Positions 35,901-46,429 of a stretch of DNA of 64,000 bases are shown piece after piece (positions within the stretch are counted from its first letter, which is position 1; each line of letters begins with the position of its first letter). The translations under genes were made by a program, and so were the position numbers. A model generated the notes under the pieces. The model searched no databases. It was not told the origin of the DNA and saw nothing but the letters and a program-made list of their open reading frames with translations. This DNA comes from Suillus spraguei (lineage: Eukaryota > Basidiomycota > Agaricomycetes > Boletales > Suillaceae): NCBI GenBank assembly GCA_016800925.1, contig JABCPU010000176.1, positions 62,001-126,000 of the forward strand, written 5' to 3'.

Positions 35901-36366
35901 AGTCGCGCGTCCGTCGATGAAATTTAACGGCTGACTCGCCACGTTCTGAGCTCGTGGCATGATGAACGGTGCATCTTCGCTGTATGAATATTTAGAATTT
36001 TAGTTCAATGCGTGACGAACATATCACTTACAGAATCATAACATCTTGGGACAGCGTATTTACCAGTGCATGGAGGAGCTGAGACCAAAGTGGAACAGTG
36101 GATCTCTCGCCACCGTAGTAAGGAAGCTCAGCAAGTGCTTTTAATCCTGCGGCTGTTGACTGAATCAAGACCTGAAAATCCTTTGCAGTGTATGATCCTT
36201 CATTGGAAACGAGTGGCTCTGTGAAGGATGATGCACTAGCAAGAGCATGCTCATTGCTTGGCCTGTCGGGACAGTGGAACGGCGACAACAAGGAAGTAAT
36301 ACCGCGTACTGGTTCAGGCCAGCCTGTAGGCTGGGTCACATAGTGTACAACCTCGCCGAAAGTCAT
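32970..36366 (-). CDS. Paralogue E of the five-copy gene family, best preserved; possible PD-(D/E)XK-like C-terminus
   Basis: Exons: 36032-36366 (MTFGEVVHYVTQPTGWPEP), 35532-35979 (MPRAQNVASQPLNF; acidic NEEDKDESMNSADSDLS; GRGRRLSAVVPVLLVADS; GTIATAIFGWLDSNRS), 35201-35484 (GVFDFSDTHSAISLAQFVLG), a short Ser/Pro-rich exon, VPQEAHMTDVKGR, RKGVATIILEEIIKED, then FAALLDTGLNDNVTLSNWLF, then the long exon from about 34469 (RRHEWDALLLNFFQPVPSQR; KDPVTGKCDAILVIPCSG; LLLPVLLAEYKKTDESA; PIFGLVVNGTLGAVTMAWK) and the last exon to 32970, giving about 900 residues. One-base losses near 33757 and 33625 would break the linker, but an intron running from CAG/gtccaa to tatcgcag (about 150 nt) removes them and keeps the frame. 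One intron uses a GC donor (CGCATG/gcaagt). The junction after EEIIKEDK is uncertain. The lone Asp of GKCDAIL and the EYK of LLAEYKK suggest a restriction-nuclease-like fold; the function is unknown. Confidence 0.6.
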
Positions 36367-36490
36367 TACAAGTCAAGCGGTGTAGACTGGGGAAGCACTT
36401 GGTGGTTAAATGTACTGGGTACTACTTAATACTAGGTTCGGTATACAATTGATTCGGAAGGACAAGTCAATGATCGACTGAATTCAAATT

Positions 36491-36506
36491 ACTATTCGGT
36501 CACGTG
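36491..36506 (-). promoter_or_regulatory. Shared CACGTG promoter element of copy E
   Basis: Minus strand CACGTGACCGAATAGT, 125 bp before the copy E ATG, with ACGCGT close by at about 36515. Confidence 0.55.
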
Positions 36507-36679
36507 TATTCTTTACGCGTCCACTTAAATGTTTATGTAATTGGGTAAGTTGCCACTTACAGTCACCAGTCCTATGTTTTGTGGACATATCCATGTCTAC
36601 CAGCGCGGTCTCGCTCTGAAGCACCTCGGGAACCTGCCATCTGCGGTGTTTGCAGACAGCCTATGAAAAGGCCAGATCG

Positions 36680-37400
36680 TGCTACTCAGCTTCTACTCAG
36701 CTTGGCTTGATCAGCATGTCGAAGATAATCAGGAATCTGATTCCCGGTGGAGCATTGTCGAACATCGAGGTGTCTGCAGACGATCTTCTATGAATTGGAC
36801 ATATCCTACGCTTTATCTCCACCAGCATGGATCCACGGCTTGTCGACCAATCGTATCACATCTCACTCTGTAAGGAGATTTTTCAAAATTCTCAAGAAGA
36901 CTATGAACCCGATGGTGTCATCTTCGGCCCGCCTGCCCTGCCTACAGAAGTCCCCAAACGACTTTCACAGTGTGGTTGCTGCTGTAGCCAATGTTACATC
37001 CAGGTTTATTGTCAGCCGTCTCAGTACCACCGCTGACAATCACACTGGCACCAGGTGGACCATTGGCATTGGAGGGGGTATTCGGCCTGATGAAGAGGAT
37101 GAGGTATCCGTATACTTAGCTGTTGGGACGTATGTAATGTAAATAATGGCAAATCACGATATGAGGTTTTCAGTGGTGACACCAGCCTATCTGCCAGTGC
37201 CAATGTTCAAAATATATCCTTGTACTCTACAGCGCAACTTCTACATGGCTGCAGGCTACATGATATTTAACAGACCGCTACCCAGCCTACCGGCCGATTT
37301 TCGCGCACTTCGCCGCTCTCCAATTTGTATTTCAATAGGCCCGGATCTGATATTTGAAACCGTCGTGAAAGCCTCGTTCAACGATCCCTGTTTGGTATAG
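36680..37400 (+). pseudogene. Duplicated coding-like fragment, copy 2
   Basis: Plus-strand frames give YHISLCKEIFQNSQEDYEPD, FHSVVAAVANVTSRFIVSRL, RWTIGIGGGIRPDEEDE and MFKIYPCTLQRN. They match 19409-19874 on the opposite strand, but neither is continuous. Family not recognised. It lies upstream of copy E as its partner lies upstream of copy C. Confidence 0.4.
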
Positions 37401-39107
37401 TCTCGGTCGAACCGCATTGAGCGAGGGACTTTGCCAAAAAAGCAACCTACTCTATAGTACGAAAACCTTCTGGGAACAGGAAATCCCCAGATCAATACTC
37501 AAGTTGAAACTTTCAGTTCTGCATTTCTCGTGAGTTTATAATGGCGAAATAAAATAATAACAGTGAAGGGCATCTCCACCGATCCATGAGTGCATTGCGT
37601 CACGACTGTGGAAGTATTCATAATTTATATTGGTCACGTTAGCTGTGAGATTTTTTTTCCGCCACTCACTGATCAAACATCCGAGTCTCAGAATCCAACT
37701 ATATCTGAAACAGGGGTATGACGACACTGGCTAGTACTTAGTACTATCGCACGGACAGAAAGGAGTTATATCCTGGCAGTATACCTGGTGACGACCACCA
37801 AATCAAGGGTGCAGAAGTCATTTAGTCACTGGTCGGTCGACTTTTGCTAGAGAACTTGCTGACAGAACTTGCTGACAGATCTTTGCGGATCTGAGGCCAA
37901 TGGATAGCATTCCGGCTCAGAGCCATTTCGCATCCCATATGACAACTCGAAGGTGATGGTGGCAACGAGTCGGAACTAGGAGCTAAGAGTTCGTGATTCA
38001 TTAATTCTGCGCTGACTCAATTATATTTCCAGAATTCCGCCGACGGGCCGCACAAGCTGCTACTGTGTAGCAAATGGGGCTCGCAACATGCGCAGCAGGA
38101 AGGTTTAGTCCATGCGAGTCGGCGGTTCCCGAGTCAGAATACCCGTTCCTCCGCAATTCCCCCGAGTACGATTAAACTTCGAGCAGACGCAGAGGCGCAC
38201 TGTAACCTCGGATCAACGATAAGATTTATCCAGTTCGGCAGAACGAAGCTTGTAGTATGAACGGATTTAGAGCACTCACTGCGCGCTCTGTTGAAACATC
38301 TAACCCCATCCAGACTAGTCCCATCAGAGGTACACTTTGTTTGCCTTGTAACAATACGTATTAGCAATCAAAATATCATAGGGATCAATACAAAACCGCC
38401 CGTCAGCGAATGTAAGGAGAAGCGAATGAAAGAATACATCGAGCTAAACCAAGACGTAAACAGCTCAAGAAAACGCCGTAAGCAAACGTTACATGAGCTA
38501 GTATCCTAGTAATACACAAATGTAGCATGTACTATGATAGCTTAATCACGAGAAATGTCAAAGGAGGACATACAACATGCGTGAAGAACGACAGTGAAGC
38601 TTTGAAGGTACTGCTCTGTAAGGAAATAAGCGCTGACCGGTTGGTGAGGCGAGCAGGGGGTCTTCCTGTTTGGGGTGGTATGCTGCCACAAATGAGTTCC
38701 GCTTCCTGGGGTACTGGTACATGTGCCTGCGGCTTAATCAATTGGGCTGACAATCTTCAAAGCATGATTTCGCGGATCTGATGAGTCAAGGGGGCCATCA
38801 GCGTTCCTGCGAAAATTTTATCCCAATCGGAGAGGGGGTAACTCACGTTTTTGCTTATGACAGCACTAATAACGTTGATTTTCGAACAATGTAAAAGAAG
38901 CCCACAAAATCGGACGGTTACGTGATGCCAGCAGATAGAGCAGAGATTGGTTGCAATGATAAGATCGTAGAGGAAAATTAAGGTTGAAATTGGAGTATGC
39001 AAGATTGTGTCCCGGCGATAGCAGTATGTTTTGGAGCACGATAGCGAGATGCGAACGTTGACGATGACATGGATAAATCGTAAGATGAAGAGCAAAAAAA
39101 AGAAACA
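37401..39107. other. Gene-poor stretch before the G alpha gene
   Basis: No frame with conserved content. A short direct repeat of AGAACTTGCTGACAGA occurs at about 37850-37880. The right end is 3' flank of the G alpha gene. Confidence 0.5.
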
Positions 39108-40800
39108 TCAAATTAGTGCCGCGATTTGAAGATTCGATCGAAGAACGATGCTATGAAAGGGAAGGGAAGAGTGGAGGAAAATGGATGAGCGTACGGTTGA
39201 ACGACATCACTGGCGGGAAGGGGAAGGATTAATAGAAGAAGGAACTTACTCTGGAAAGCAAGGAATTAGTGGATCGATTCTAAAGATATCCGCTTAGTCA
39301 CTGACCTTCAACAGCGGCCATCACTACTCTCAACATTTCTGTATCAGTTGCAGTTGTTACACTTTCTGACGTTAAGGCTGTATCTCTACTATATAAAAGA
39401 AAAAGCGTACTGGATGTAGATTTCGCGCTCTTTCGAACGTCCAGCTTTGTGAGCGAGCCGCGTGAAACGTCGCCGGAAGTAATCTCGTCCAGCTTTTGCG
39501 TCCCCTGGCTCACCCTCGTAATCCTGATTTACATTGAGTAAGGATAGCTAGTTAGAGAAAAATAACTCACCGGGAAGAAGTTTTTGATGTCAGAGTTGAC
39601 GATCTTCTTTTGGAAGAGGTCATCCTTGTTTAAGAAGAGAATCTGATGCGGTAGCACGTGTGAAATACTTTCAAAATCACAAGGACAACCGAACGTACTA
39701 TCGATGTCTGCTTGAACCATTGCGAATGGCATATTGAGTCCCATATCGTCATAGCGTCTTGCATTTGGTTCTGAAATAAAAAAACAAAAGCTCGTCTTCA
39801 GACAGATCACAACATGCAAGAATAACTCACGGCATCCCGATCCTCAACAAGACATTGGTCATACCCGCTTAGACTGACCAGAAATAGAATGCTGGTGACA
39901 TCCTGGAAACAGTGAATCCATTTTCTCCGCTCGCTCTTCTGACCACCGACGTCGACCATAAGCATTTCATGGTCTTTGAGATGGAAAGTTGTCTCGGTTA
40001 TTCCGATAGTACGAGCTCGGCACTGGATGATATCTTGTTCGGTTGGGTGATATGATGGGTCGAATAATCTGTCTAGTGAGGAGAAAAAGTATGACAGGCT
40101 GTAGTGGGAGTTGTGAGTTGTCGAAGGAAGCAAGGCATACAACACGAGGCTCACTTTTCAGGAAGAGCAGCCTCGTTCCCTCTGCCGCATGCCTGTTGAA
40201 CCCCACTGTCAGCCCAAAGATCTCTCAAGGGCTCGTAGTATGACATAGGAAAAGACTCCTGTTCACGGATATCCCGAGCATTCTGAATGAGTTCCACATG
40301 TGGTAGGTTCTCCTCCGCAATTTCGAGCTCCATGTCTTCCATGGCCTCGAACACGTAATTCAGGCCCGTCGTTAGGTTATTGAACACTAGCTGACGGTAT
40401 GTCTCAATCTCGGCTGCCGAAAAGGGTACCTTATGAATCAGTCGCATTTGCTGCGAAAGGACGGTCGTGAACTGACAGCAAGTGAACTGGGAGAAGTAAC
40501 TTACCTTGAGAACCGTGGATTTTCCTGAGTCGCCAGACCCTAGGAGAAGAACCTAGGTGTTATAGATGAAGGTGAATAACATGCGGGAACTGGTTCTCAA
40601 ACGTACCTTGACCTGGGAAGTCATCTTGGCCTTAGCCTATATAATAGATATGGTCAATATCATGTGCGGAACGACGAGAAAAGGTCAGCATCATTCGGTG
40701 GTAGACTCACTTCCTTGAGATATTTCTCCGCTTCTCTGTGCCTCCGCTTATCTTCGTCTGAGACATCCACCATCCCCCCTGTTGACATGCATGCACCCAT
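39108..40800 (-). CDS. Heterotrimeric G-protein alpha subunit
   Basis: About ten exons from ATG at 40800. N-terminus MGACMS carries the Gly2 myristoylation site and nearby Cys4. G1 is VLLLGSGDSGKSTVLK, then QMRLIHKVPFSAAEIETYR, LPENLSYFFSSLDRLFDPSY, switch I RARTIGITETTF, switch II VDVGGQKSERRKWIHCFQDV, G4 ILFLNKDDLFQKKI, DYFRRRFTRL, and G5 YIHVTTATDTEMLRVVMAAVE. The expected C-terminal helix follows as DIVLRSNLQIAALI, stop at 39108-39110. It couples a membrane receptor to downstream signalling, for example cAMP or mating pathways. Joining VE to DIVLR in frame requires a single-nucleotide exon at 39250. The tail lacks the Cys at -4 used by pertussis toxin. G4 is NKDD rather than the usual NKKD. 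No lesion seen. Confidence 0.92.
39250..39250 (-). other. Candidate single-nucleotide exon in the G alpha gene
   Basis: Upstream exon ends GTTGAAG at 39306. Intron 39251-39305 runs gtcagt...ctttccag. One base, A (T on the plus strand), remains before a consensus gtaagt, and intron 39151-39249 ends ccctttcatag. G + A + C forms the Asp codon of VEDIVLRSNLQIAALI. Skipping the base gives VEASFFDRIF, unlike any G alpha tail; retaining the second intron stops after one codon. Confidence 0.6.
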
Positions 40801-43193
40801 GATGTCTTAGTCTAGAGCAGAAACAAATACAAGGCCCTAGGGCTATGAATCCAACGGCGAAGAATTACAACTGGAGGATAGTTTGGATGATGGATGTGAG
40901 TGAGAGGAGAGCCGGTGAATTGATGGTCCAGAAAGGAGTAACAAGTATCAACACGTGGGCAGTGCCTGCCGCAATGATTAGTGTGTTTCGAATGATAACT
41001 TTCCAGTACAAGAAGGGACGGCGTCCTGCCCACGAAAAAAAAAGAAGTACAGATTACTAGTGGTGTCCACCTGAGGCTTTGAAGTGGTAAGTAGTAGTGA
41101 GCGCGGACCGGGGGAAAGATCCTATCTCGGCTAATGTTCTGCATCTTCTTTCAAAGCCAGCAAATTTTCATCGCGATTAAACCGCGGACGTTCCTTCAAA
41201 ATTATCTTACGATACAGATCGCAAGTCTACTACTAGTGGTCTCATCACTACTGAAACCCCTCCAAGCCTTGCGAATGTGATAAGATCTTGAGCTGTATGG
41301 CACCAGCTACCGCAGTACGGTATGTCTCACGTACTACAATAATAGATGTCAACTCTAAATATGATTGTGATTGGTAACCGCAGGGTTGAAAAATTATACT
41401 GACAGCGTCGACGTCGTAGCGGAGGCCGCAACCTATCATGACGGTGGCGAAAAATTCGACCAACTGGAAGGCTCCGACACTCTCGCATACAATCAAGTGC
41501 CCTTGTGCTCTTGTGATGCGGCCCCACTCCTTAGAAACGCTTGCTATACAAGGGAATCAACGCTCAACATTGACGAACGTTCTGAACGTTGAACCACATG
41601 CACCCCAAAAAACCCGATCGTCTAGCCTTTTCCCCACTGGGAATAGAAGATGGAATACCACAAAAAATAAGTCCCATGAGAAGGTAGCCGCCTCAAATCA
41701 AGAATTATAAACCAGTCGATGAGTCGACTTAAGTAACCCATGGGCCATGGGAGGGATTCGAGGGAATCATTATCTCCCACGGAAAACAGGTACGAGTGGG
41801 ATGATTTCTCTATAGCTAATTCTGTATGTTCCTATAGGTTGCACGGTTTCGCCGGACAGCATGGAGCCTGCCTACTATAGCTCCTCCTGCCGACAACGAC
41901 GTATTGCTTACACTTCGGAGTATCGCACTACGAAACGACTGGTGTGGTTCAGTTACGAAGCGTTTGGGAATGCCGCGGATGTGACCTATGTTGCCTGGTA
42001 CCTGTAGCAGGTCTGACCTCCAAGATAAGTGACCAAAGGAAGTGTGTTAACGCAAGGGCCATCCGTCGCTTGGCGTAGTCAAGTACTCTGACAGCTAACC
42101 CGATCATTGTCTCTTCCGGAGAAACCAGTATATGTCTCCCTTTGTCAGTTGTCTCGACCCTTCATTTGTATGGATCGTACCTAACGTGTTTGTCAAAGAA
42201 CACAGCCCGGATCTTCAGGCCAATCATCAGCATTCATGCGGCCAGAACCTACACCCCGCTAAACCGCCTCAATGTTTTTCCAGCCGCATGTTAATGATGC
42301 CGTTGTGTTCTTGTCCTTCTAGTTATTTGTGGCAATACTAGCTCGGGACTACAGGTTAATACAATTCCCTACTCGCAATCTGCGTAACAATCGTCCTAAT
42401 CCAGAGACCGCAGGCCATCTCGTAATGGTATGCACTGTGCAGGTTCCTCATCGAAGACTGAATTGAGAAAGTGCCAGACAACTGGTGTGTCCTGTAATGT
42501 TTGTCATCTCACCCGGCGCCACAGCAATGTCGTGAAGTGTCGATTTAGGAGGAAGGAACAATCTTGCGGCGTACCCTTGGACACGAAGTGGTCGAGATCT
42601 TCGACTAGAAGATGTGCCGACTATTTGACTCGTGAAGATAGACCTCTGGTGCAACTTCCTCATCCGTCGACCATCTGTCCTCAGCGCTCAGCTCCAGTAT
42701 TTGCGATCAACTTAAAGCTGTATCTCGATATTTCTGAATAGATGTATTGACATGGTTGTGGCGCATGATGCCTTTGTAGAAACCTGTCTCCGTGCTGTGA
42801 AGTCCAAGAAGGACTGTTCTCATGTATCACACAAGATGTATTGTCTTTCCATAGATGGAAATGCTGCGCGTTGAACGGACGTTCAAGGTAGACTGATCTG
42901 TTCATTTCAAGGTATGGCATCACTTGCATTGGGGTTCCCAAGTCATACACAATATCGCAGCAACGGGGGCTCAGCCGATCGATAGCTATTTAAGTTACCT
43001 GCAGCAAGTCGACGGCCGTGGGATGAAATGGATCCACTACATAGAACTTGTCACGGAAGTGTATAATGAACAGATTCCTTCTCTGTAAAGTAATAAGTAG
43101 TGTAAATGAGCTCAGCTCGTAAGTAATGGAAAATTGAAGGAGTATCTGCTTATAGGTACAGCATGTTTTGAAATCAAAAGATACCATGACATG
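40801..43193. other. Promoter of the G alpha gene and gene-poor sequence
   Basis: No confident gene. A minus-strand frame at 42681-42950 (LERPFNAQHFHLWKDNTSCV) slightly recalls the family of the gene at 43194 but shows no clear motif. Confidence 0.45.
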
Positions 43194-43990
43194 CTACACC
43201 GCCCAATACACAGTGACCCTGGCTTCATGAACTTTAGTTTCAGAGTTTGGAAACCGAGCATGAGCCAATATGGTCATGCAATCCCCCACCTGCAAGCTGC
43301 GCACCATTTTCCCCACTTCTGCGGTCTTGGCATCTTGCTTGTCGAAGGTATTATCCAGAAAGTGCCAAAAACAGTCACCATCGGCATCCTTGTCAAATGA
43401 ATCGCTTGCGTGCCAGAACATGGTGTGGTCTGATCCCGAGGTCTTCGCCGCAAGATTTTTTAGCAGTTTCATGCCAGGAGGGAAGAATGGTCTGCCGGTG
43501 TCTCGTGGGATGACTGATAGCTCTGCGTTGCACTCTTCGAAAAGAAAACGTGCCGGCCATTCGATGGGGTCAGAGATGGGTGCTTGCAATCTCTCTATGC
43601 TCATATCGCACCATATGTATGATGCGTTGAACGTATGAGGAAACTGCTTGCGCAATCTTTGATCATGAGTCCAAAGCTGAAACTCTATCTTTCTGCACGG
43701 ATGTGATGATAGCACCGGCGCGCATGGCAAGGAGTCGTCCTGTCCGCCAATTCGTAACTTCTTCTCCCAAGCTGCACCACCGTCCTCGAAGTCCTTCTCA
43801 ACGAACTTGAAGTTGCCCTCAGTGCCGTGAACACCGATAGGGAGCGTTCTTATAAATATTCCATCTATGCACGGCTTTCCGTTCCTGTAAGTTGGAACGG
43901 TGATAGGCCGCTCGATGTAGATTGTACTGTGTGGCCAGTAAGATGCGTCGTCGATAATCCCGTCAATAAGTTCCAAAGGAAGCTTGCATT
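43194..43990 (-). CDS. Conserved fungal protein with F-box-like start and C-terminal VGDC/VYW domain
   Basis: A 260-codon exon. The N-terminal end LPLELIDGIIDDASYWP resembles the start of an F-box. The rest carries features of a protein family common in agaricomycetes: LRIGGQDDSLPC, HPCRKIEFQLWTHDQ, a central WPARFLFEECNAEL, a segment FWHFLDNTFDK, and the end VRSLQVGDCMTILAHARFP with VTVYWAV. The family's biochemical role is not known to me; an F-box would suggest substrate recognition in ubiquitination. The LPLELID codons are preceded by ...tgcaag, which could be a splice acceptor, so the initiator ATG may lie in a short upstream exon I could not fix. Confidence 0.65.
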
Positions 43991-44349
43991 GTAGGTATCG
44001 TTTTACTTGTAAGACATCCGCATAGTCGGTTGATACTCAGTTGGTTCTACGTAACAACTACCACCTGACGAGATCGTGATACATGCCTGATAACGATCTC
44101 AGTAAAAGAACCACCGCACCTGGCTGTGGAGAACTGTATTCCTCAACAGATTCCATATAGATGAGAGTTTTTGGGTGGCGAATGGTCAGATTCAAGCCTG
44201 TATATACAATGATGGCGAACTAGCGACTTGAAGTTGAGTTGTTGACTGATAGTAGATAGCAGAGAGTGTGACACAGCCACCCGCGCATTCGAGGAAGTCC
44301 ATAACATCCACAAAGTCTTCACCACTACTTGTGGTAACACTGTATCACG

Positions 44350-46318
44350 ATGGTCAAAAATCCTCGGAAACGTCAAAAGACTGGCAAAATACAACATAAA
44401 CCAGTCCCGCTAGGTGCTGACCCGCACAATGATACCAGTAAAGACGACGAGGAGAGGCGTCTCGAAAACTTGCTATTCGGTGTCCCATATGCTCCTGAGA
44501 AGGATAGCAAAGAAATCATGGTTGTGTCTGATGATGAATCAGAGGATAGGCAATATGAGGCAGGACGGGAGTTTGAAAATTTACTCGACTCGGATGTACG
44601 TGCAGAACTACTTGAAATCACGCTTCATTATTCACGTCACTTATAGCTTTTTTTCGTGGATGATAATGCTGGACTATCCGACCTTAACCAAGCTCCTCAA
44701 GACCATGTACAGTCCGATGCCGAAGATAACGAAGAGCCCATAGTACTGGAGGACCCAGAAAGTGATGAAGATGAAGAAGTCTCCATCATTCGCCAGGACA
44801 TCCCCCAGCAGCCCAAAAAAACCAAAGCTCCCGCATGGACAGACCCAGACGATATAAATGTTCAAGTCTCGCTTGCATCAAATAACCGTCTTCGCAAACT
44901 GCGTGACGCGCCCTCCGATGATACAGTGGGAGGACGCGAATACGAGCGCAGATTACGCAGGCAATTCGAACACATAAACCCAGCTCCAGACTGGGCATCT
45001 AGTGCGCGCAAGAAAGGCGAACGTGCAAAGAGGCGACGATCATCGGCTTCTGGATCTGAGAGTGGGGAAGATGTTGTGTCGGAGCTGATGACATCAACGG
45101 CTGGAATTTTGAGGGCTACAAAGTCAAGACCTATACTCCCGAGCACACTCTCCATTGAGCGACTGCGAGATGCTAATCAAGCTGCACCAGCTGAGGGCGA
45201 AATCAAAACGGTTGCTTTTCATCCTTCGCCTCACATTCCCATTCTTTTGACTGCAAGTGCAGACCGCCGCCTAAGACTTTTCCACGTGAGTGTTGATTCT
45301 CATATTTTCGTACTTAAACTCGAACTTTGTTGATAGATTGACGGTCTCACGAATCCTCATGCCCAAACTCTTCACGTCCCTTCACTTCCCATCACCAATG
45401 CCGTTTTCCATCCCAGCGGCACGTCCATATTGATGACTGGTCCACGACCTTTTTATTACACATATGACCTTCAGTCCGGAGCCTCTCACCGTTCTCCTCG
45501 AGGCCTATGGGGTACCACATTCTCTTCGGGCCGTGGGGACCAAGGCGCGAGCATGGATATCTCTTCCTTCAACCCAACAGGGGAAATTCTCGCTGTTGCA
45601 GGACGGCGAGGCCATGTTCATCTTGTCGACTGGCGATCAGGTGCAGCGCAAGTCGTGGGCGAACTCAAGGCGAATGCGAACGTAAAGTCTCTGTGGTGGT
45701 CGAAAGCTGGAGCTGGCGAGCTTCTGGGCTTGACAGAAGATTCACAGATTTATGTTTGGAATATTGGGCAACGCAAGTGCGTAAAACGATGGCAGGATGA
45801 GGGCGGGTTCGGCAGTCGATTATTTGGTGGAGATGGTCAAGGAAAATATCTAACCATTGGGTACGTTTTTGTTTTGTGAGGCAGATGTTCACACTGACGA
45901 TATGGCCTCAAGTTCAAACACAGGTTTGGTCAATGTCTACAATGCAGAGAGTACGATCGATCTTGAGGGAGGCAGACCAAAGACTTTAAAAACGATTGGG
46001 AACCTGACAACAAGTATCTCGACGTTGCGGTTTAATCATGACTCCCAGTTACTTGCTATCGCAAGTAACGATAAAAAAGATCAGATGCGGATGGTGCGTC
46101 AATGTTGCGTCTTTCACAAGCTTTCATTCATTTAACTTGATGCGTTTATATAGGTCCATTGCCCGTCTTTGACAGCATTTGGGAACTGGCCCACGTCAAG
46201 TACCCCTCTTGGACATGTAACCTCTGTCGATTTCTCCCGTGGGAGCGAGTACCTGGCTATCGGCAACACTCGCGGTCGTGTACTACTCTATCAGCTGCGT
46301 CATTTCTCACAGCAATAA
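44350..46318 (+). CDS. UTP18: U3 snoRNP-associated WD40 protein UTP18
   Basis: Five exons: 44350-44595, 44647-45285, 45337-45860, 45913-46093 and 46154-46318, all with GT-AG borders. The N-terminus is basic (MVKNPRKRQKTGK) and then acidic with RRLENLLFG and FENLLDSD, as in UTP18. WD40 blades begin at EGEIKTVAFHPSPHIPILLTASADRRLRLFH and continue through TNAVFHPSGTSILMTG, the PFYYTYDLQSG motif, DISSFNPTGEILAVAGRRGHVHLVDWRSG, GELLGLTEDSQIYVWNIGQRKCVKRW, GLVNVYN, TSISTLRFNHDSQLLAIASNDKKDQMRMVHCPSLTAFGNWPTSSTPLGHVTSVDFSRGSEYLAIGNTRGRVLLYQL. It acts in the nucleolar small-subunit processome on pre-18S rRNA. It converges on the SPO22 gene with 111 bp between stop codons. Confidence 0.93.
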
Positions 46319-46429
46319 AAATGCATAGTCCATTGGTCTTTGCTACGGATACAAGAACGACACGTAACAATACAGATGTGGGGTGATCTAATCGCCATGT
46401 CGAAGTTATTTGATGGTCGTGCGATCGCT

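Noticed and set aside
3203..36366. Idea that copies A to E are a transposable element
   Set aside because: No terminal repeats, target-site duplications, transposase or reverse transcriptase seen; the copies carry pieces of neighbouring genes, which fits segmental duplication better.
42681..42950. Minus-strand frame downstream of the F-box-like gene
   Set aside because: Only a vague resemblance to the neighbouring family (LERPFN); no splice-linked partner or motif.
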